The position numbers and the translations under genes are program-made. Under the pieces are notes generated by a model, which was given only the letters and a program-made list of their open reading frames with translations, made no database searches and was not told where the DNA came from. A stretch of DNA of 64,000 bases from Echinococcus granulosus (lineage: Eukaryota; Platyhelminthes; Cestoda; Cyclophyllidea; Taeniidae). The stretch lies in NCBI RefSeq assembly GCF_000524195.1, contig NW_020170384.1, positions 1,674,517 through 1,738,516 on the forward strand, read 5' to 3'. Numbering within the stretch: position 1 is the first letter of the stretch; each line of letters starts with the position of its first letter. Below are positions 61,496-64,000 of this stretch, piece by piece.

Positions 61496-63257
61496 GCGGC
61501 GATAGTAGTTTATGCGACATTATGTGAATCACGTTTCTTGTCATCAAATGTGGCTAATCTGAGCTTGTAAATATCTACTCTTGTGCAAGACTTCGACTCA
61601 TTACAACGTTCAACTCTTCTGCACTTCACTTCACCCATGCAGTTCCGTCACACGACAGGTTGTGAGTCGGTCTGGTATTTCACGTGATGACTGAGTGTTC
61701 GAACGGAAATGACAGGTGTGCTGTGGGCTAGGAGCGCAACCGACACGGACCGACTTGAGGCTGTCATATCATCGTACAAGAAGTAACTGGAGGGTCGTTT
61801 AGGTAAGGAAAGCCAGATTTCGTGAAATGCAATTACATCTACCCAAAATTGGATGCATTATTTTACTTTGAAGTTCAGATGAGCTTCAAGACAGTGAAAG
61901 CTTGCAAATTTGTGTGAACACCGCTCGTGTTGGCCCGCTGAGGCATTTTGGCAACAGTTTCGAATTTTTACTGCTTTTTTCTTCGCCCAAGATGTGTCGA
62001 ATTTTGCTACACTTAATAAAAGGTAATTTTGTGTGTGCAGCCATAAAGTCGAAACCCCTGGGGAGGATTTGAGGGTATTCTGGGTTAAATTGATTGCCGC
62101 GCGGTCGTGCAAGCGCTTGTGAGGGCAAATTATAAGCATCATCACTTGCACAAATTTGGACAGCACCCCATCATCTCTGGATGTCACGCTTATTGCATTA
62201 ACGATGTCGTGATGGTTATCAGACACCACAGCCATTACAATCGCTTGTAAACATCATACTCCATTGGTGGGCCTAAAATTTTCTTTCTAATGCGGTAAAG
62301 TAGACCGGTTGACTTTGTTTTTCTGCTGAAACCCGGTACATCCGCTTTCTTGAACTACGGGGAATTGATATTTTAATGGCAAATCCTCAAAAGCGTGTAC
62401 ATGCCCTCTTCAAACCCGCTCACTTGGTGTACTATCAAAATGGCCATCTTTTGGTGAGTGCTTGTGATGCAATCCTCGCCAGTGCAATGATCGGGGTCTT
62501 CCCATATCACATTTGCCAGATTCTGAGTCTGTTTCGACGAACTGCTCGGAGGGTTGATCTATGAAATGAACCAGGAAACTACGGCGCACCATGGCAATAA
62601 TGCTAAGGGTTTACTGCTTTTGTTTCTTTCCGGTTAGCTTCATATCTCCAATGAAATTCAAATGATTCATTTTGTTGTTTATTTTGCTTGTTTGAAGTGA
62701 GAATAAAGGGGATTTTAACAAGCGATAATCCGTTTGCGAATGGCAATTTCAGAAGGCCTATAGTGCTGTTTCCTTTCAAACCTCTCTTGTTACGCGTGGG
62801 TTTCACTCCACCAAATTACATACTTGTGGTGGTCGCTTGCAGTGTAACCTAAACATTACGGTGCTTGGTATCCTCGGATAACATCTTAACTAGCGAACAT
62901 GCCATTGTGTACCACTTTTAGCCATTATCTGGTTAGACGAAACCGCTAGCCACCGTAGTTTATGAAATAAATCATATCAACTTACTCTGCCACCAGTGAA
63001 AACAGGAAAACCTGTATTCCGCATAGTTTTGCCATAATTTATTAAGTCTCCCCGCGAAGTTCAAAGGGTCCGTTTAGAGTAGGAAACAAATACAATTTCA
63101 TCCGAACCGATGACCCAGGAATTGGCGGCAAAATATCTAGGAGCTTGTTTATTGCATTTGTTTTGGTTTGTTCAAGTCTAGTTGCTCATTTTACACGATT
63201 TTTTATTTGATCACTTCTAATTATGCGCACAATCACATTATCGTTGTGTTGATACAG

Positions 63258-63374
63258 GAGAAGCGCGTGGGCGTTTGTCCTCCCACTGCATTTGGGTACC
63301 CCCTGCCCCCACATATCCTACCGTGTCACAGGCCTGTCCAGACGCCAGAAGGATTGGCCCGACTTTTGGAATGA
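63258..63374 (+). CDS. CYRI: Alternative candidate for the CYRI terminal exon
   Basis: It follows a good acceptor (cgttgtgttgatacag) in phase 0 and encodes 38 codons ending TPEGLARLLE, then TGA. The sequence EGLARLL is weakly like the EGLLNAL of CYRIB. The Pro-rich first half (FGYPLPPHILP) does not match the family. It competes with the candidate at 63871. Confidence 0.25.
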   Translation, partial: EKRVGVCPPTAFGYPLPPHILPCHRPVQTPEGLARLLE

Positions 63375-63870
63375 GGGGTGTAGTGAGCATAGCGGGTTCT
63401 TTTCTTTCTTCACTCACCCATCGCATTGGTGATTCACTACTTATCAAAAGTAGTCAATTCCATTTAATTTATTTTTGAGGTGAAAGGTGAGAAGTTTAGG
63501 ACTTCTGACTTCCATTCTTCGTTCTCAGTAGGGAGAAAACGTTCAAAACCCCACACAGGAGGAGTTGCGTTGGTAACGTGGCCTATGACCTACTTCTTTG
63601 TTCTCATTCCTTTTTGGTTCATCGTCCACCTTAAAACTAATTAAAATTTACTGCCTCAGTAAATTTATACTACTTGCTAAAATTGTAGTTTGGCACCGGG
63701 CTGCAGTAGCTAAGTTAGCATAACAATGTTTGGTAGTCATCCAGGTGTCTGTAACTTTGCTGGTGCATCAACTTGCTCGGTGTCGCTTAAATCGGTTAGC
63801 GCTTTTTTTCCTCAATCGGGTCATTTCTGTATTTTCACGGCTTCAGGCAGTCGATTAAGTACTTTTTGAG

Positions 63871-64000
63871 TCTTTCCCTCTTTCTCGGCCTACGCATCAA
63901 TTATTGGTTATCCATTTGAGAGAGGAGGGGCTGGTGGAAGCAATTAACGCCTTCCTACACAGCAGGCGTCGTTCTCCTCTCGTGGCATCTCTGGCCACCT
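63871..64000 (+). CDS. CYRI: Candidate CYRI C-terminal exon, cut by the window end
   Basis: An open frame reaches the right edge: HQLLVIHLREEGLVEAINAF followed by LHSRRRSPLVASLAT. The stretch LVEAINAFL resembles SVEGLLNAL near the end of human CYRIB, and the frame fits phase 0 with an AG just before TCT at 63871 or further in at GAGGGG. The acceptors are weak and the Arg/Ser-rich end does not match the human C-terminus, so this could instead belong to another gene. The stop codon is not in the window. Confidence 0.35.

Larger units (their letters stand above)
60286..63857. other. Presumed last intron or 3' region of CYRI
   Basis: No exon here is certain. Minus-strand open frames at 61133-61456 (107 codons) and 61858-62235 (125 codons) are the longest in the stretch and are unassigned. 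Copy B of the dispersed repeat is at 61392. One possible CYRI terminal exon lies at 63258-63374. Confidence 0.5.

Noticed and set aside
1..64000. CRISPR arrays, operons, ribosome binding sites
   Set aside because: The gene structures are plainly eukaryotic with spliceosomal introns. No regularly spaced direct repeats of CRISPR type were seen.

Overview
This window is nuclear DNA from a eukaryote with many introns. It is most likely a tapeworm, probably a taeniid (Echinococcus or Taenia group). The main evidence is a complete ezrin/radixin/moesin (ERM) gene on the minus strand. Its ten exons join without a phase error into a 559-residue protein, the length and character I recall for the Echinococcus EM10/EG10 antigen. 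The base composition is AT-leaning, introns range from under 100 bases to over 6 kb, and every intron I placed has GT..AG ends. Genus and species cannot be fixed from the sequence alone.

Layout, left to right. (1) About 2.3-10.9 kb, plus strand: the last five recognisable exons of a gene that starts outside the window or in its first 2.3 kb; I do not recognise the product. (2) 12.7-16.4 kb, minus strand: the ERM gene, complete. (3) 17.7-21.1 kb, plus strand: WBP11, a splicing-associated WW-binding protein, complete in nine exons (401 residues), head to head with ERM across 1.28 kb. (4) 23.5-46.2 kb, plus strand: a 13-exon gene for an 862-residue ankyrin-repeat protein. It is best explained as ANKRD6/diversin, an adaptor in Wnt and planar-polarity signalling. 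(5) 48.7 kb to beyond the right end, plus strand: CYRI (FAM49), the Rac1-binding inhibitor of the WAVE/SCAR complex. Seven exons are clear and the C-terminal exon is ambiguous or cut by the window edge.

ERM (membrane-actin linker) and CYRI (Rac1/WAVE control) both act on cortical actin, and ANKRD6 acts in planar polarity. They are not adjacent partners in an operon, and I see no evidence of co-regulation except the shared ERM/WBP11 promoter region. The rest is introns and spacers. These hold two hyphenated palindromes with a common core, a tetranucleotide repeat, a pair of diverged dispersed repeats, and several ORF-like fragments that may be decayed mobile elements. I found no rRNA, tRNA, CRISPR array or intact transposon, and no strong evidence of a new multi-gene system. 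Exon coordinates were derived by reading frames and splice sites by eye.
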